DNA of 5,377 nt from NCBI GenBank assembly GCA_022722495.1, contig JAIJLI010000168.1, forward strand, positions 1 through 5,377, given 5' to 3'. The translations under genes were made by a program, and so were the position numbers. Shown here one piece after another: positions 1 to 5,377 of the stretch (within the stretch, counting starts at the first letter, position 1; every line of letters begins with the position of its first letter). The DNA comes from Dialister sp. GTDB lineage: Bacteria; Bacillota; Negativicutes; Veillonellales; Dialisteraceae. The notes under the pieces were generated by a model, which had not been told where the DNA came from, ran no database searches, and worked only from the letters and a program-made list of their open reading frames with translations.

Positions 1-15
1 GGGCTGAGTTTTTTT
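1..15 (+). terminator. Probable 3' end of an upstream rho-independent terminator (cut by the window edge)
   Basis: The window opens with GGGCTGAG followed by seven T residues (9-15). A G-rich segment running into a T-tract is what the descending arm of an intrinsic terminator looks like, but the ascending arm would lie before position 1, so the stem cannot be checked. It would end the transcript of whatever gene lies upstream and insulate the ruvC promoter. In many bacteria that upstream neighbour is yebC, but nothing here shows it. Confidence 0.35.
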
Positions 16-53
16 ATGGAGAGCGCCGCTGCCGTCTGCGTGTCTTTGCGAAA

Positions 54-64
54 TATGGTATAAT
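54..64 (+). promoter_or_regulatory. Extended -10 promoter for the ruvC-ruvA-ruvB cluster
   Basis: TATGGTATAAT is an exact match to the Gram-positive extended -10 consensus TRTGNTATAAT, with a perfect TATAAT at 59-64. No good -35 box is present at 17-18 bases spacing (the bases around 35-41 read TCTGCGT), which is usual when an extended -10 is used. Transcription should begin near 70-72, giving a leader of only about 22 bases before the ruvC ATG at 94. That leader just holds the ribosome-binding site and argues against the in-frame TTG at 73 as start. I see no convincing SOS (LexA) box over it, so expression may be housekeeping. Confidence 0.8.
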
Positions 65-80
65 ACAACCGATTGCATGC

Positions 81-87
81 AAAGGAG
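81..87 (+). promoter_or_regulatory. Ribosome-binding site deciding the ruvC start
   Basis: AAAGGAG lies six bases before the ATG at 94. Using the upstream in-frame TTG at 73 instead would place this Shine-Dalgarno inside the coding region and leave the TTG with almost no leader after the predicted transcription start. Confidence 0.85.
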
Positions 88-93
88 AGAATT

Positions 94-588
94 ATGCGCG
101 TCTTAGGCATTGACCCCGGTACCGGTCGCTGCGGCTTCGGTGTGGTTGAAAAGAATGGCACCACCATCACTCCGGTCAACTACGGCGTCATTGAGACGTA
201 CAAAGACCAGAGCGACCTCGAGCGGCTGAACATCGTTTACGAAGGCATCGCTGAGCTCATCGCGACATATCGGCCTGCGTTCATGGGGGTAGAGACACTT
301 TATTTCAATACGAATATTACGACGGGTATCAAGGTGGCGCAGGCGCGCGGTGTGATCCTGCTTGCAGGTTATCGCCAGAACGTTCCCATCATCCCGGTGA
401 CGCCGCTGCAGGTGAAGCAGCAGCTGACCGGCTATGGCCGCGCTGACAAGAAGCAGGTCATAGAAATGGTGAAGCGCATGATGCACATCACGAAAAGGAT
501 CGATCCGGACGATGCCGCAGATGCACTTGCGATCGCGCTGACCGCGATCTATCGCCTGGAGCATAAGAATTGGACGCCGGGGGGATAG
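94..588 (+). CDS. ruvC: Crossover junction endodeoxyribonuclease RuvC
   Basis: RuvC is the Mg-dependent Holliday-junction resolvase: a dimer that makes paired nicks across four-way junctions late in homologous recombination, working in the cytoplasm with RuvA and RuvB. The protein is 164 residues, normal for the family. The family start motif MRVLGIDPGTG opens it. The four acidic catalytic positions of E. coli RuvC (D7, E66, D138, D141) correspond to D7, E67 in VETLYF, D140 and D143 in the DDAADALAIA motif. The FNTN segment at 71-74 also fits the family. The ATG at 94 is chosen because it restores this canonical N-terminus and has AAAGGAG six bases upstream; an in-frame TTG at 73 would add seven residues. 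The gene is the first of the cluster and is followed by an unusually wide 128-base gap. A run of six G (579-584) sits just before the stop codon. Identification is secure. Confidence 0.97.
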   Translation: MRVLGIDPGTGRCGFGVVEKNGTTITPVNYGVIETYKDQSDLERLNIVYEGIAELIATYRPAFMGVETLYFNTNITTGIKVAQARGVILLAGYRQNVPIIPVTPLQVKQQLTGYGRADKKQVIEMVKRMMHITKRIDPDDAADALAIALTAIYRLEHKNWTPGG

Positions 589-605
589 GAAATATCGCTG
601 GACTG

Positions 606-618
606 GAAGGTCACCTTC
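606..618. repeat. Short palindrome in the ruvC-ruvA gap
   Basis: GAAGGT-C-ACCTTC is a perfect 6+6 inverted repeat around one central base. The arms are too close for a full-length hairpin and no T-tract follows, so it is not a terminator. It could be a small protein-binding site or chance. The rest of the 589-716 gap shows no promoter or RNA that I recognise; the only other signal is an AAAGGA ribosome-binding site (701-706) for ruvA. Confidence 0.3.
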
Positions 619-716
619 AGGCATTATCCAGTTATCCTTTGCGGCCTTTTCCGTGCAGCATCCGGCGGACCCATTCAAACTGATGGTCTCTTTCATAGGT
701 AAAGGAATAGTTTCTC

Positions 717-1322
717 ATGATCGGATATATCAAAGGCCGTGTGACGGCCCTTTTCAAAGATTTCTGTTTTCTGGAAACAGGCGGCATCGGGTATCGGATC
801 TTCATTTCCGATAAGACCCGTCAGCAGCTCATGACCGGGGAGGAGGCGAAGCTCTTCACGTACATGGCAGTCCGTGAGGATGCGATCCTGCTCTATGGCT
901 TTCTCGGACAGGAAGAGCAGGAGCTCTTTCTGCTTTTGATCTCGATCTCCAAGATCGGGCCCAAGGTCGCGATGGGCATCCTCTCTGCCATGACGCCGGC
1001 TGCTTTTGTCGGTGCGGTGAAGGCACAGAATGTCTCCCAGCTGACAAAGCTCCCCGGTATCGGGAAGAAGACGGCGGAGCGTCTTCTTGTCGAGCTCAAG
1101 GATAAGGTCGGTGTCTTTGCTTTGGGTGAAATGGAGATGCCTGCGGTCTCTGCGGCAGAGCCGGATGAAGGAGTGAGCGGAGAAGCAGCGCGTGCACTCA
1201 TGGCGCTCGGCTATGAGGCGGAAGAGATCTCGCCTGTCCTGAAGAGGCTCGCGGGCGAGTATGACAATGTTTCTCAGCTCGTCGGAGCGGCATTGCGGGA
1301 GTTTGGGAAGAGCAGAGGATAG
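717..1322 (+). CDS. ruvA: Holliday junction branch migration protein RuvA
   Basis: RuvA binds Holliday junctions as a tetramer, holds them in an open square-planar form, and recruits the RuvB motors. The protein is 201 residues, the usual family length, and all three domains can be placed. The N-terminal OB-fold domain (about 1-65) starts MIGYIKGRV and contains VREDAILLYGF, which carries the acidic pin pair (E54, D55). The middle domain has two helix-hairpin-helix DNA-binding motifs: SKIGPKVAMGIL (about 78-89) and LPGIGKKTAERLLVEL (about 112-127). A variable acidic linker (about 138-152) leads to the small C-terminal domain (about 153-200; ARALMALGY), which contacts RuvB. The ATG is preceded by AAAGGA (701-706) ten bases upstream and gives the canonical N-terminus. 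It lies 48 bases before ruvB and is almost certainly cotranscribed with it. Confidence 0.97.
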   Translation: MIGYIKGRVTALFKDFCFLETGGIGYRIFISDKTRQQLMTGEEAKLFTYMAVREDAILLYGFLGQEEQELFLLLISISKIGPKVAMGILSAMTPAAFVGAVKAQNVSQLTKLPGIGKKTAERLLVELKDKVGVFALGEMEMPAVSAAEPDEGVSGEAARALMALGYEAEEISPVLKRLAGEYDNVSQLVGAALREFGKSRG

Positions 1323-1370
1323 AAACCTGTTGAATCAGCGCTTCCTTAAACCTTTTTCAAAGGAGTCTTC

Positions 1371-2429
1371 ATGAAGAACAAATACATCAAAAGCCTTGGC
1401 GGTGAAGAGGAAGAGGTGCTCGGCAGCAAGGGGCGCATCGTTTCCACCGAAGAAAGCGCAAAAGACGAGTGGCAGACGACGCTTCGTCCGCAGCATCTGG
1501 ACGATTATATCGGACAGGAAGCCTTCAAGAAGAATCTCAAGGTGTACCTCGAGGCAGCGAAGTCGCGCAAAGAGCCGCTGGATCATGTGCTGCTCTATGG
1601 ACCGCCGGGACTCGGCAAGACCACCATGGCGAAGATCATCGCCAATGAGCTGGGATCGCAGTTTAAAGTGACGAGCGGTCCGGCTATCGGGCGTCCGGGG
1701 GAGCTGGCTTCCATCCTGACGACATTGCAGGACCACGATGTACTTTTCATCGATGAGATCCATCGACTGAATCGGAATGTCGAAGAAATCTTGTACTCTG
1801 CGATGGAAGACTTTTCTCTGGATATTGTCATGGGGAAGGGGACTGGCGCCAGCTCCATCCGCATCGATCTTGCTCATTTCACGCTGATCGGTGCGACAAC
1901 GCGGGCAGGCTCTCTCTCCGCGCCGCTGCGTGACCGATTCCTCATCACGAATCATATGCAGTTCTATGAACCGCAGGAGTTGAAAAAGATCATTACCCGT
2001 GCAGCGCACATCCTGCAGATCGAGATCGAGGACAGCGGGGCAGAGGAGATCGCTCGACGCTCGCGCGGGACACCGCGTATCGCGAACCGCCTTTTGAAGC
2101 GCATCAGAGACTTTGCGCAGGTGAAGGGGAGCGCGATCACGGCGGATATTGCCGCAGAGGCGCTGGCTGCGCTTCATGTCGATGAGATCGGACTTGATGA
2201 TCTGGATAATCAGATCCTGAAGGCGATCATTTATAAATTCAATGGCGGTCCTGTCGGGATCGACACCATTTCTGCCGCTGTCAGTGAAGAGCGCGCGACC
2301 ATCGAAGATGTCTGCGAGCCTTATCTCATGCAGATCGGCTTCCTCTCTCGTACCCCTCGCGGCCGTCTTGCCACTGAGGCAGCCTATGAGCACATCGGAG
2401 CAGCCTTTCCTGCGAAAGGGGAAAAGTGA
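1371..2429 (+). CDS. ruvB: Holliday junction branch migration DNA helicase RuvB
   Basis: RuvB is the hexameric AAA+ ATPase that pumps DNA through the RuvA-bound Holliday junction. The protein is 352 residues; the conserved region begins at [14 protein letters not shown] (37-50), so about 35 poorly conserved, charged residues precede it, slightly longer than average. Walker A is GPPGLGKT (77-84), Walker B is LFIDEIHR (125-132), sensor 1 is GATTR (174-178), and the LRDRF segment (186-190) holds the arginine-finger region. Sensor 2 lies in GTPRIANR (233-240). The C-terminal winged-helix DNA-binding domain follows, ending in the family signature [17 protein letters not shown] (316-332). The start is supported by AAAGGAG at 1359-1365, five bases before ATG. 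The stop codon TGA overlaps a GTG at 2426 that is in frame with the next gene, although I place that gene's true start at 2486. Identification is secure. Confidence 0.97.
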   Translation: MKNKYIKSLGGEEEEVLGSKGRIVSTEESAKDEWQTTLRPQHLDDYIGQEAFKKNLKVYLEAAKSRKEPLDHVLLYGPPGLGKTTMAKIIANELGSQFKVTSGPAIGRPGELASILTTLQDHDVLFIDEIHRLNRNVEEILYSAMEDFSLDIVMGKGTGASSIRIDLAHFTLIGATTRAGSLSAPLRDRFLITNHMQFYEPQELKKIITRAAHILQIEIEDSGAEEIARRSRGTPRIANRLLKRIRDFAQVKGSAITADIAAEALAALHVDEIGLDDLDNQILKAIIYKFNGGPVGIDTISAAVSEERATIEDVCEPYLMQIGFLSRTPRGRLATEAAYEHIGAAFPAKGEK

Positions 2430-2470
2430 CGCGGGACATACCGCAGCCACATTTCCCTAAATCTCCTATA

Positions 2471-2476
2471 AGAAGG
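2471..2476 (+). promoter_or_regulatory. Ribosome-binding site deciding the start of the first SpoIID-like gene
   Basis: AGAAGG lies nine bases before the ATG at 2486. Starting there puts a classic signal peptide at the very N-terminus. The alternative in-frame GTG at 2426, overlapping the ruvB stop, would add 20 polar and proline-rich residues ahead of the signal peptide. Confidence 0.6.
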
Positions 2477-2485
2477 TATCTGTTT

Positions 2486-3739
2486 ATGAAAAAATACATG
2501 GTCATTCTGCTGTCATTGTCTCTGCTGCTCCCCTTGGGGGCGGTATCCATGGCAGCGACGCGGCCGGTCCCTGGAAAATCTACAGTGACGATCCATAGAT
2601 CGCCACGGGTGATCACCCGTAAGACTACGGGGCAGAAGAAGACGCAGCCATCTGTTGAGTCCCATGGAAAAAGGACTGAAGCAGGACAGATGATCGAGGT
2701 CGGGCTTCAGTCGGGAAGCGAGCTTTCTTTGACCGGACTTTCTGCGTTTCATGTGGAAGCGGGGAGCAGCCTCGGCTCTTATCCGGCGGGGACGCGGCTT
2801 ACGATCTCTAAAAGCAGGAACGGTCTTTCTGTCAATGGAAAAAGCGCGGGAGCCAAGATCTATTTCAGATCCAGCGGAAGCGGGGCTGCCTTTGCCGTGA
2901 AGGGAAATCAATACCGCGGCGTGATCAAGGCCATCGCTTCTCCTTCCGGAGTAACACTGGTGAATCAGGTCTCTATGGAGGACTATCTCAAGGGTGTCGT
3001 TCCCTGTGAGATCGTCCCTTCCTGGCAGATGGATGCCATCAAGGCACAGGCCGTGGCGGCCAGAACGTATGCCATGTTCCATAAGAATGGCTATCGCTCA
3101 GCCGGCTACGATGTGACAGACGACACACGTACGCAGGTGTATCGCGGCGCATCAGCAGAGACAGAGGCGACGAACCGCGCTGTCATGGAGACGGCGGGAG
3201 AAGTCGTCACCTACGGCGGCTCGCCGATCGATGCGGTCTTCCATGCGAGCGGCGGCGGCTATACGGAAAACTGTGAAAATGTATGGGGATCGGCAGTGCC
3301 ATATCTCAAAGGCGTGCCGGAAGACAAGTACGCGACCCCATGGAAGAAGACGATCTCTCTTGCTTCCTTCATGAAGATGGCGGATGTCGGTAAACTGAAG
3401 GGGATCAAGCTGTCAGCCCTGCATATCGGAGAGGCGCATAAGACGAGTGACCGCGGGATTTCCGGACGCGTAAAGTCTGTGACACTTATCGGTTCGAAGG
3501 GAAATCGGGTGGTTTCGGGGGATCGTCTGCAGCAGATCTATGACCTGAACAGTACACTTTTTGATCTGTCTGTCAGCGGAAATCAGCTCGTTATCACCGG
3601 CTATGGCTATGGTCATGGCCTTGGCCTTTCGCAATGGGGGGCAGAAGCCATGGCAGAAAAGCACGGCGGGGCCAAAGATTACTACAAGACCATCCTTACG
3701 CATTATTTCACCGGAACGAAAGTGGAGAAGATATATTGA
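2486..3739 (+). CDS. Secreted SpoIID/LytB-domain protein (first tandem copy)
   Basis: Predicted exported peptidoglycan-acting protein of 417 residues. Known members include SpoIID, a lytic transglycosylase that cuts glycan strands after the amidase SpoIIP removes stem peptides, and LytB, an amidase modifier. A signal peptide is visible (1-23, hydrophobic core MVILLSLSLLLPLGAV, likely cleavage after SMA), then a basic low-complexity linker (24-68) and the SpoIID domain (about 69-417). Family signatures are MEDYLKGVVPCE (164-175), KAQAVAARTYAM (186-197), YDVTDDTRTQVYRG (208-221), FHASGGGYTENCENVW (252-267) and GYGYGHGLGLSQWGAEAM (372-389). E175 is at the position I believe corresponds to the catalytic glutamate of SpoIID. 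The mature protein has only two cysteines, C174 beside that glutamate and C263. It sits 56 bases after ruvB with no clear promoter, so is probably cotranscribed. In a non-sporulating host it would serve vegetative wall remodelling rather than engulfment; that role is inferred. Confidence 0.9.
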   Translation: MKKYMVILLSLSLLLPLGAVSMAATRPVPGKSTVTIHRSPRVITRKTTGQKKTQPSVESHGKRTEAGQMIEVGLQSGSELSLTGLSAFHVEAGSSLGSYPAGTRLTISKSRNGLSVNGKSAGAKIYFRSSGSGAAFAVKGNQYRGVIKAIASPSGVTLVNQVSMEDYLKGVVPCEIVPSWQMDAIKAQAVAARTYAMFHKNGYRSAGYDVTDDTRTQVYRGASAETEATNRAVMETAGEVVTYGGSPIDAVFHASGGGYTENCENVWGSAVPYLKGVPEDKYATPWKKTISLASFMKMADVGKLKGIKLSALHIGEAHKTSDRGISGRVKSVTLIGSKGNRVVSGDRLQQIYDLNSTLFDLSVSGNQLVITGYGYGHGLGLSQWGAEAMAEKHGGAKDYYKTILTHYFTGTKVEKIY

Positions 3740-3826
3740 GGGGAGACGCTGGATACGCGCATACTTTGTTGTTTGATTTCATGAGGGATAACCCACTGAA
3801 TCAATCAGCCCGTTTCCCCTTTATCA

Positions 3827-3831
3827 TGGAG
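3827..3831 (+). promoter_or_regulatory. Ribosome-binding site deciding the start of the second SpoIID-like gene
   Basis: TGGAG lies seven bases before the ATG at 3839 but only one base before the in-frame ATG at 3833, which is too close. The start at 3839 also begins with MKKK, a standard signal-peptide n-region. The site is weaker than those of the ruv genes. The 99-base gap before it (3740-3838) shows no convincing promoter or terminator. Confidence 0.6.
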
Positions 3832-3838
3832 CATGTAT

Positions 3839-5179
3839 ATGAAGAAAAAGATCATATCCGCTTGTCTCGCTGCATGTTTCTCTCTTTCCCTGGGGGCAGT
3901 CATATCTGCAGAGACCATTCCGATCCGGCAGAAGGAAACGCTGGCAAGTCCATCTGCGAAGCAGATGAAAGCGGCTCCAGAGAAGCAGCCTAAGAAAGAA
4001 AAAGCGAAAAAGAAAAAAGATAAAAAGAATAAGAAAGAGAATAAAAAGAAGGAGAATAAGGAAGCGTCACCCATCTCTCAGATGGACGAGCCGTGGATCG
4101 AAGTGGGGCTCACTTCCGGCATGCGCCTCTCTCTTACTGGGCTCGAAGCGTGCCGGGGAACGGTCGATGGGAAGACCGTGAGCACCTATCGAAAAGGGGA
4201 GGAGTTCTCTATCTCACGCGCAGGGCAGATGATCTCCATCAATGGAAAAAAGCTCGGCACTGCGGTTTATCTCGAGCCTGTCCAGACCGAGCCGTCCTTT
4301 GCGGTGAAAGGAAATCGCTATCGCGGAAAGATGAAGCTCATCCCCTCCCCATGGAATGAGGGCGTGGTGATGGTGAATGTGGTGCCGATGGAGGAATATC
4401 TTCGCGGCGTCGTTCCGAGCGAAAGCATTCCTACATGGAGGATCGATGCACTGAAGGCGCAGGCTGTTGCCGCGAGGACCTATGCCCTCTATCACAGGAA
4501 CGGCTATCGCGCATCGGGCTATGATGTGACCGATGATGTGGAGAGCCAGGTCTACAAAGGCGCCGGCGTGGAGACGAAGGCGACCGACGAAGCCGTCAGA
4601 GAGACCCGCGGCGAGGTCATCACCTTTGACGGGAAAGCGATCGATGCACTCTTCCATGCGGATGGCGGTGGCTACACGGAGTATGGCGAAAATGTCTGGG
4701 GGATTTCAAAGCCTTACCTGCAGGGCGTCCCTGAAGAGCTCTCCCTCCAGACAAAGAAACCATGGACAGTCACGCTGACGCGGGATGCGTTTTCGAAAAA
4801 ACTGAGCGCGTCTGGCTATGGCGTCGGAAAGATACAGAATATCAAGCTGTCAAATCTACAGTTTGGCAAAGTCCATTACGCGGGAGACCGCACACCGGCA
4901 GGCCGCGTGAAGAAGCTCATCTGCCGCGGCAGCAGCGGCTGGGTGAGCCTCTCGGGAGTGACGATGAGAAAGATCTTTGGCCTCAGGAGTGCGATGTTTG
5001 ATATCCTTTTCAAAGGAGATCAGCTCATCATCACCGGCTATGGCTATGGTCATGGTCTCGGCCTCTCTCAGTGGGGCGCGGAGGCCATGGCGGAAAAGCA
5101 CGGCGATGGGAAAGATTATTACAAAGAGATCCTCGCGCATTACTATCAGGGGACAAAAGTGGAAAAGTGGTATAAATGA
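3839..5179 (+). CDS. Secreted SpoIID/LytB-domain protein with lysine-rich linker (second tandem copy)
   Basis: A 446-residue paralogue of the preceding gene, also predicted to be exported and act on peptidoglycan. A signal peptide (1-24, MKKK then a hydrophobic core, likely cleavage after ISA) is followed by a linker with an extreme lysine cluster: 15 lysines in residues 51-75. The SpoIID domain covers about 86-446: MEEYLRGVVPSE (184-195, predicted catalytic E195), KAQAVAARTYAL (206-217), YDVTDDVESQVYKG (228-241), FHADGGGYTEYGENVW (272-287) and GYGYGHGLGLSQWGAEAM (400-417). By hand alignment, residues 184-300 match the first copy at 78 of 117 positions without gaps, and the last 50 aligned residues at about 42 of 50. 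It lacks the two cysteines of the first copy, and residues 301-395 are the most divergent part. The pair looks like a tandem duplication with a replaced or expanded linker. Family assignment is firm; exact activity (transglycosylase or amidase modifier) is not decided by sequence. Confidence 0.9.
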   Translation: MKKKIISACLAACFSLSLGAVISAETIPIRQKETLASPSAKQMKAAPEKQPKKEKAKKKKDKKNKKENKKKENKEASPISQMDEPWIEVGLTSGMRLSLTGLEACRGTVDGKTVSTYRKGEEFSISRAGQMISINGKKLGTAVYLEPVQTEPSFAVKGNRYRGKMKLIPSPWNEGVVMVNVVPMEEYLRGVVPSESIPTWRIDALKAQAVAARTYALYHRNGYRASGYDVTDDVESQVYKGAGVETKATDEAVRETRGEVITFDGKAIDALFHADGGGYTEYGENVWGISKPYLQGVPEELSLQTKKPWTVTLTRDAFSKKLSASGYGVGKIQNIKLSNLQFGKVHYAGDRTPAGRVKKLICRGSSGWVSLSGVTMRKIFGLRSAMFDILFKGDQLIITGYGYGHGLGLSQWGAEAMAEKHGDGKDYYKEILAHYYQGTKVEKWYK

Positions 5180-5181
5180 AA

Positions 5182-5209
5182 GGGTTCAAGGTTCAGGGTT
5201 CAGGGTTAG
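5182..5209. repeat. Heptanucleotide tandem repeat, GGGTTCA type
   Basis: Four consecutive 7-base units: GGGTTCA, AGGTTCA, GGGTTCA, GGGTTAG. The array begins two bases after the stop codon of the second SpoIID-like gene. It resembles the short tandemly repeated heptamers (STRR type) known between genes in cyanobacteria and some other bacteria. It encodes nothing recognisable. Confidence 0.75.
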
Positions 5210-5256
5210 CCCGTGGGGCGGGGCGTCCATTGATTCTATTTGAAAGCCTCGTTTGA

Positions 5257-5284
5257 ATGAGAAATTAGAAATGAGAAATGCGAA
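5257..5284. repeat. Heptanucleotide tandem repeat, ATGAGAA type
   Basis: Four consecutive 7-base units: ATGAGAA, ATTAGAA, ATGAGAA, ATGCGAA. The sequence differs from the GGGTTCA array 48 bases upstream but has the same period and copy number. It lies in non-coding DNA just before the GC-rich stem-loop. Confidence 0.7.
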
Positions 5285-5291
5285 ATGGTGG

Positions 5292-5327
5292 TGCGGCGCA
5301 AAAAATAAGGAAGCGCCGCAGAGTTTT
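5292..5327 (+). terminator. GC-rich stem-loop, possible terminator of the cluster
   Basis: TGCGGCGC (5292-5299) and GCGCCGCA (5313-5320) form a perfect 8-bp stem around a 13-base A-rich loop. GAG and four T residues (5324-5327) follow. The stem is strong, but the loop is large and the T-tract short and offset, so this is an imperfect intrinsic terminator. It is placed as expected to end transcription after the second SpoIID-like gene. It could instead be part of a dispersed intergenic repeat. Confidence 0.45.
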
Positions 5328-5331
5328 GATA

Positions 5332-5342
5332 GCGCTTCGCGC
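5332..5342. repeat. Small hairpin next to the terminator-like stem
   Basis: GCGC-TTC-GCGC can form a 4-bp hairpin. The overlapping GCGCCG (5339-5344) could alternatively pair with CGGCGC (5294-5299) of the preceding stem, so two competing folds are possible on paper. Confidence 0.3.
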
Positions 5343-5346
5343 CGTC

Positions 5347-5377
5347 GTCATCTCGAGCGTAGTCGAGAGATCCTCCC
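5347..5377. repeat. Inverted-repeat intergenic element reaching the window edge
   Basis: TCTCGA (5351-5356) and TCGAGA (5363-5368) form an inverted repeat around a six-base spacer, flanked by GTCA and GATCCTCCC. From memory, closely similar CTCGAGCG-AGTCGAGAGATC phrases recur between genes in a range of bacterial genomes as a dispersed repeat; I cannot verify this here. The element may continue past the window. No gene is visible in 5180-5377. Confidence 0.5.

Noticed and set aside
47..70. Possible LexA/SOS box over the ruvC promoter (CGAA followed by an AT-rich spacer)
   Set aside because: The second half-site (GTTC/GTTCG) is missing.
103..696. Minus-strand open frame opposite ruvC
   Set aside because: Antisense of a certain RuvC gene, with no family motif and an arginine/histidine/cysteine-rich composition typical of shadow frames.
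2431..2444. Small hairpin GCGG-GACATA-CCGC between ruvB and the first SpoIID-like gene
   Set aside because: Only four base pairs and no T-tract, so it is unlikely to terminate transcription.
1335..2450. Long minus-strand open frame (371 codons) opposite ruvB
   Set aside because: It is an antisense shadow of ruvB, produced by GC-rich codon bias; its translation has no recognisable domain, and the plus-strand reading is an unmistakable RuvB.
2426..2485. GTG start overlapping the ruvB stop (GTGA), suggesting translational coupling
   Set aside because: It would place 20 polar and proline-rich residues ahead of a textbook signal peptide; the ATG at 2486 has its own AGAAGG site.
3766..3792. Promoter-like TTGTTG and GATAAC before the second SpoIID-like gene
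   Set aside because: The spacing is only 15 bases and the -10 is poor; not better than chance.
3854..3877. Lipobox-like ISAC and LAAC in the second SpoIID-like signal peptide
   Set aside because: The cysteines fall at residues 9 and 13, too early for a normal lipoprotein signal, and a hydrophobic stretch with an ISA cleavage site follows.
3805..4074. Minus-strand frame that looks like a phenylalanine-rich membrane protein
   Set aside because: The phenylalanine runs are simply the complement of the lysine codons in the second SpoIID-like linker.
4977..5243. Plus-strand frame running through the end of the second SpoIID-like gene into the repeats
   Set aside because: Most of it is an out-of-frame reading of the conserved SpoIID C-terminus and it has no ribosome-binding site.

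Overview
This window carries a compact plus-strand cluster: ruvC, ruvA and ruvB (the complete Holliday-junction branch-migration and resolution machinery), followed by two tandem paralogous genes for secreted SpoIID/LytB-domain cell-wall proteins. It ends in about 200 bases of repeat-rich non-coding DNA that is cut by the window edge. All five genes look complete. I see no credible minus-strand gene, tRNA, rRNA, CRISPR array, transposase or phage gene.

The organism is most likely a Firmicutes-type (Bacillota) bacterium. Evidence seen directly: strong AAAGGAG ribosome-binding sites, a TRTGNTATAAT extended -10 promoter, moderate GC with G/C-rich third codon positions, and SpoIID-family proteins. 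From general knowledge, ruvC-ruvA-ruvB followed by a spoIID-like gene is a common order in the Negativicutes (Veillonella/Selenomonas/Dialister relatives), which are diderm and often do not sporulate. The tail repeats remind me of intergenic repeats in Dialister-like genomes. The class is a moderate-confidence inference and the genus is a guess.

Layout: positions 1-93 hold the T-tract of a probable upstream terminator, a strong extended -10 promoter and the ruvC ribosome-binding site. ruvC (94-588) is followed by a 128-base gap containing a small palindrome. Next come ruvA (717-1322), a 48-base gap, ruvB (1371-2429), a 56-base gap, the first SpoIID-like gene (2486-3739), a 99-base gap, and the second SpoIID-like gene (3839-5179). 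The tail (5180-5377) has two different heptanucleotide tandem repeats, a GC-rich 8-bp stem-loop that may terminate transcription, a short hairpin, and an inverted-repeat element that may continue past the edge.

RuvA and RuvB load on Holliday junctions and drive branch migration; RuvC cuts the junction. The two SpoIID-like proteins are predicted to be exported and to act on peptidoglycan, so the shared transcription unit is probably historical or regulatory rather than one pathway. The least ordinary feature is the tandem SpoIID/LytB pair: about two thirds identical in the catalytic core (hand count), both keeping the predicted catalytic glutamate, but with very different N-terminal linkers, one extremely lysine-rich. 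I do not see strong evidence for a wholly new system.
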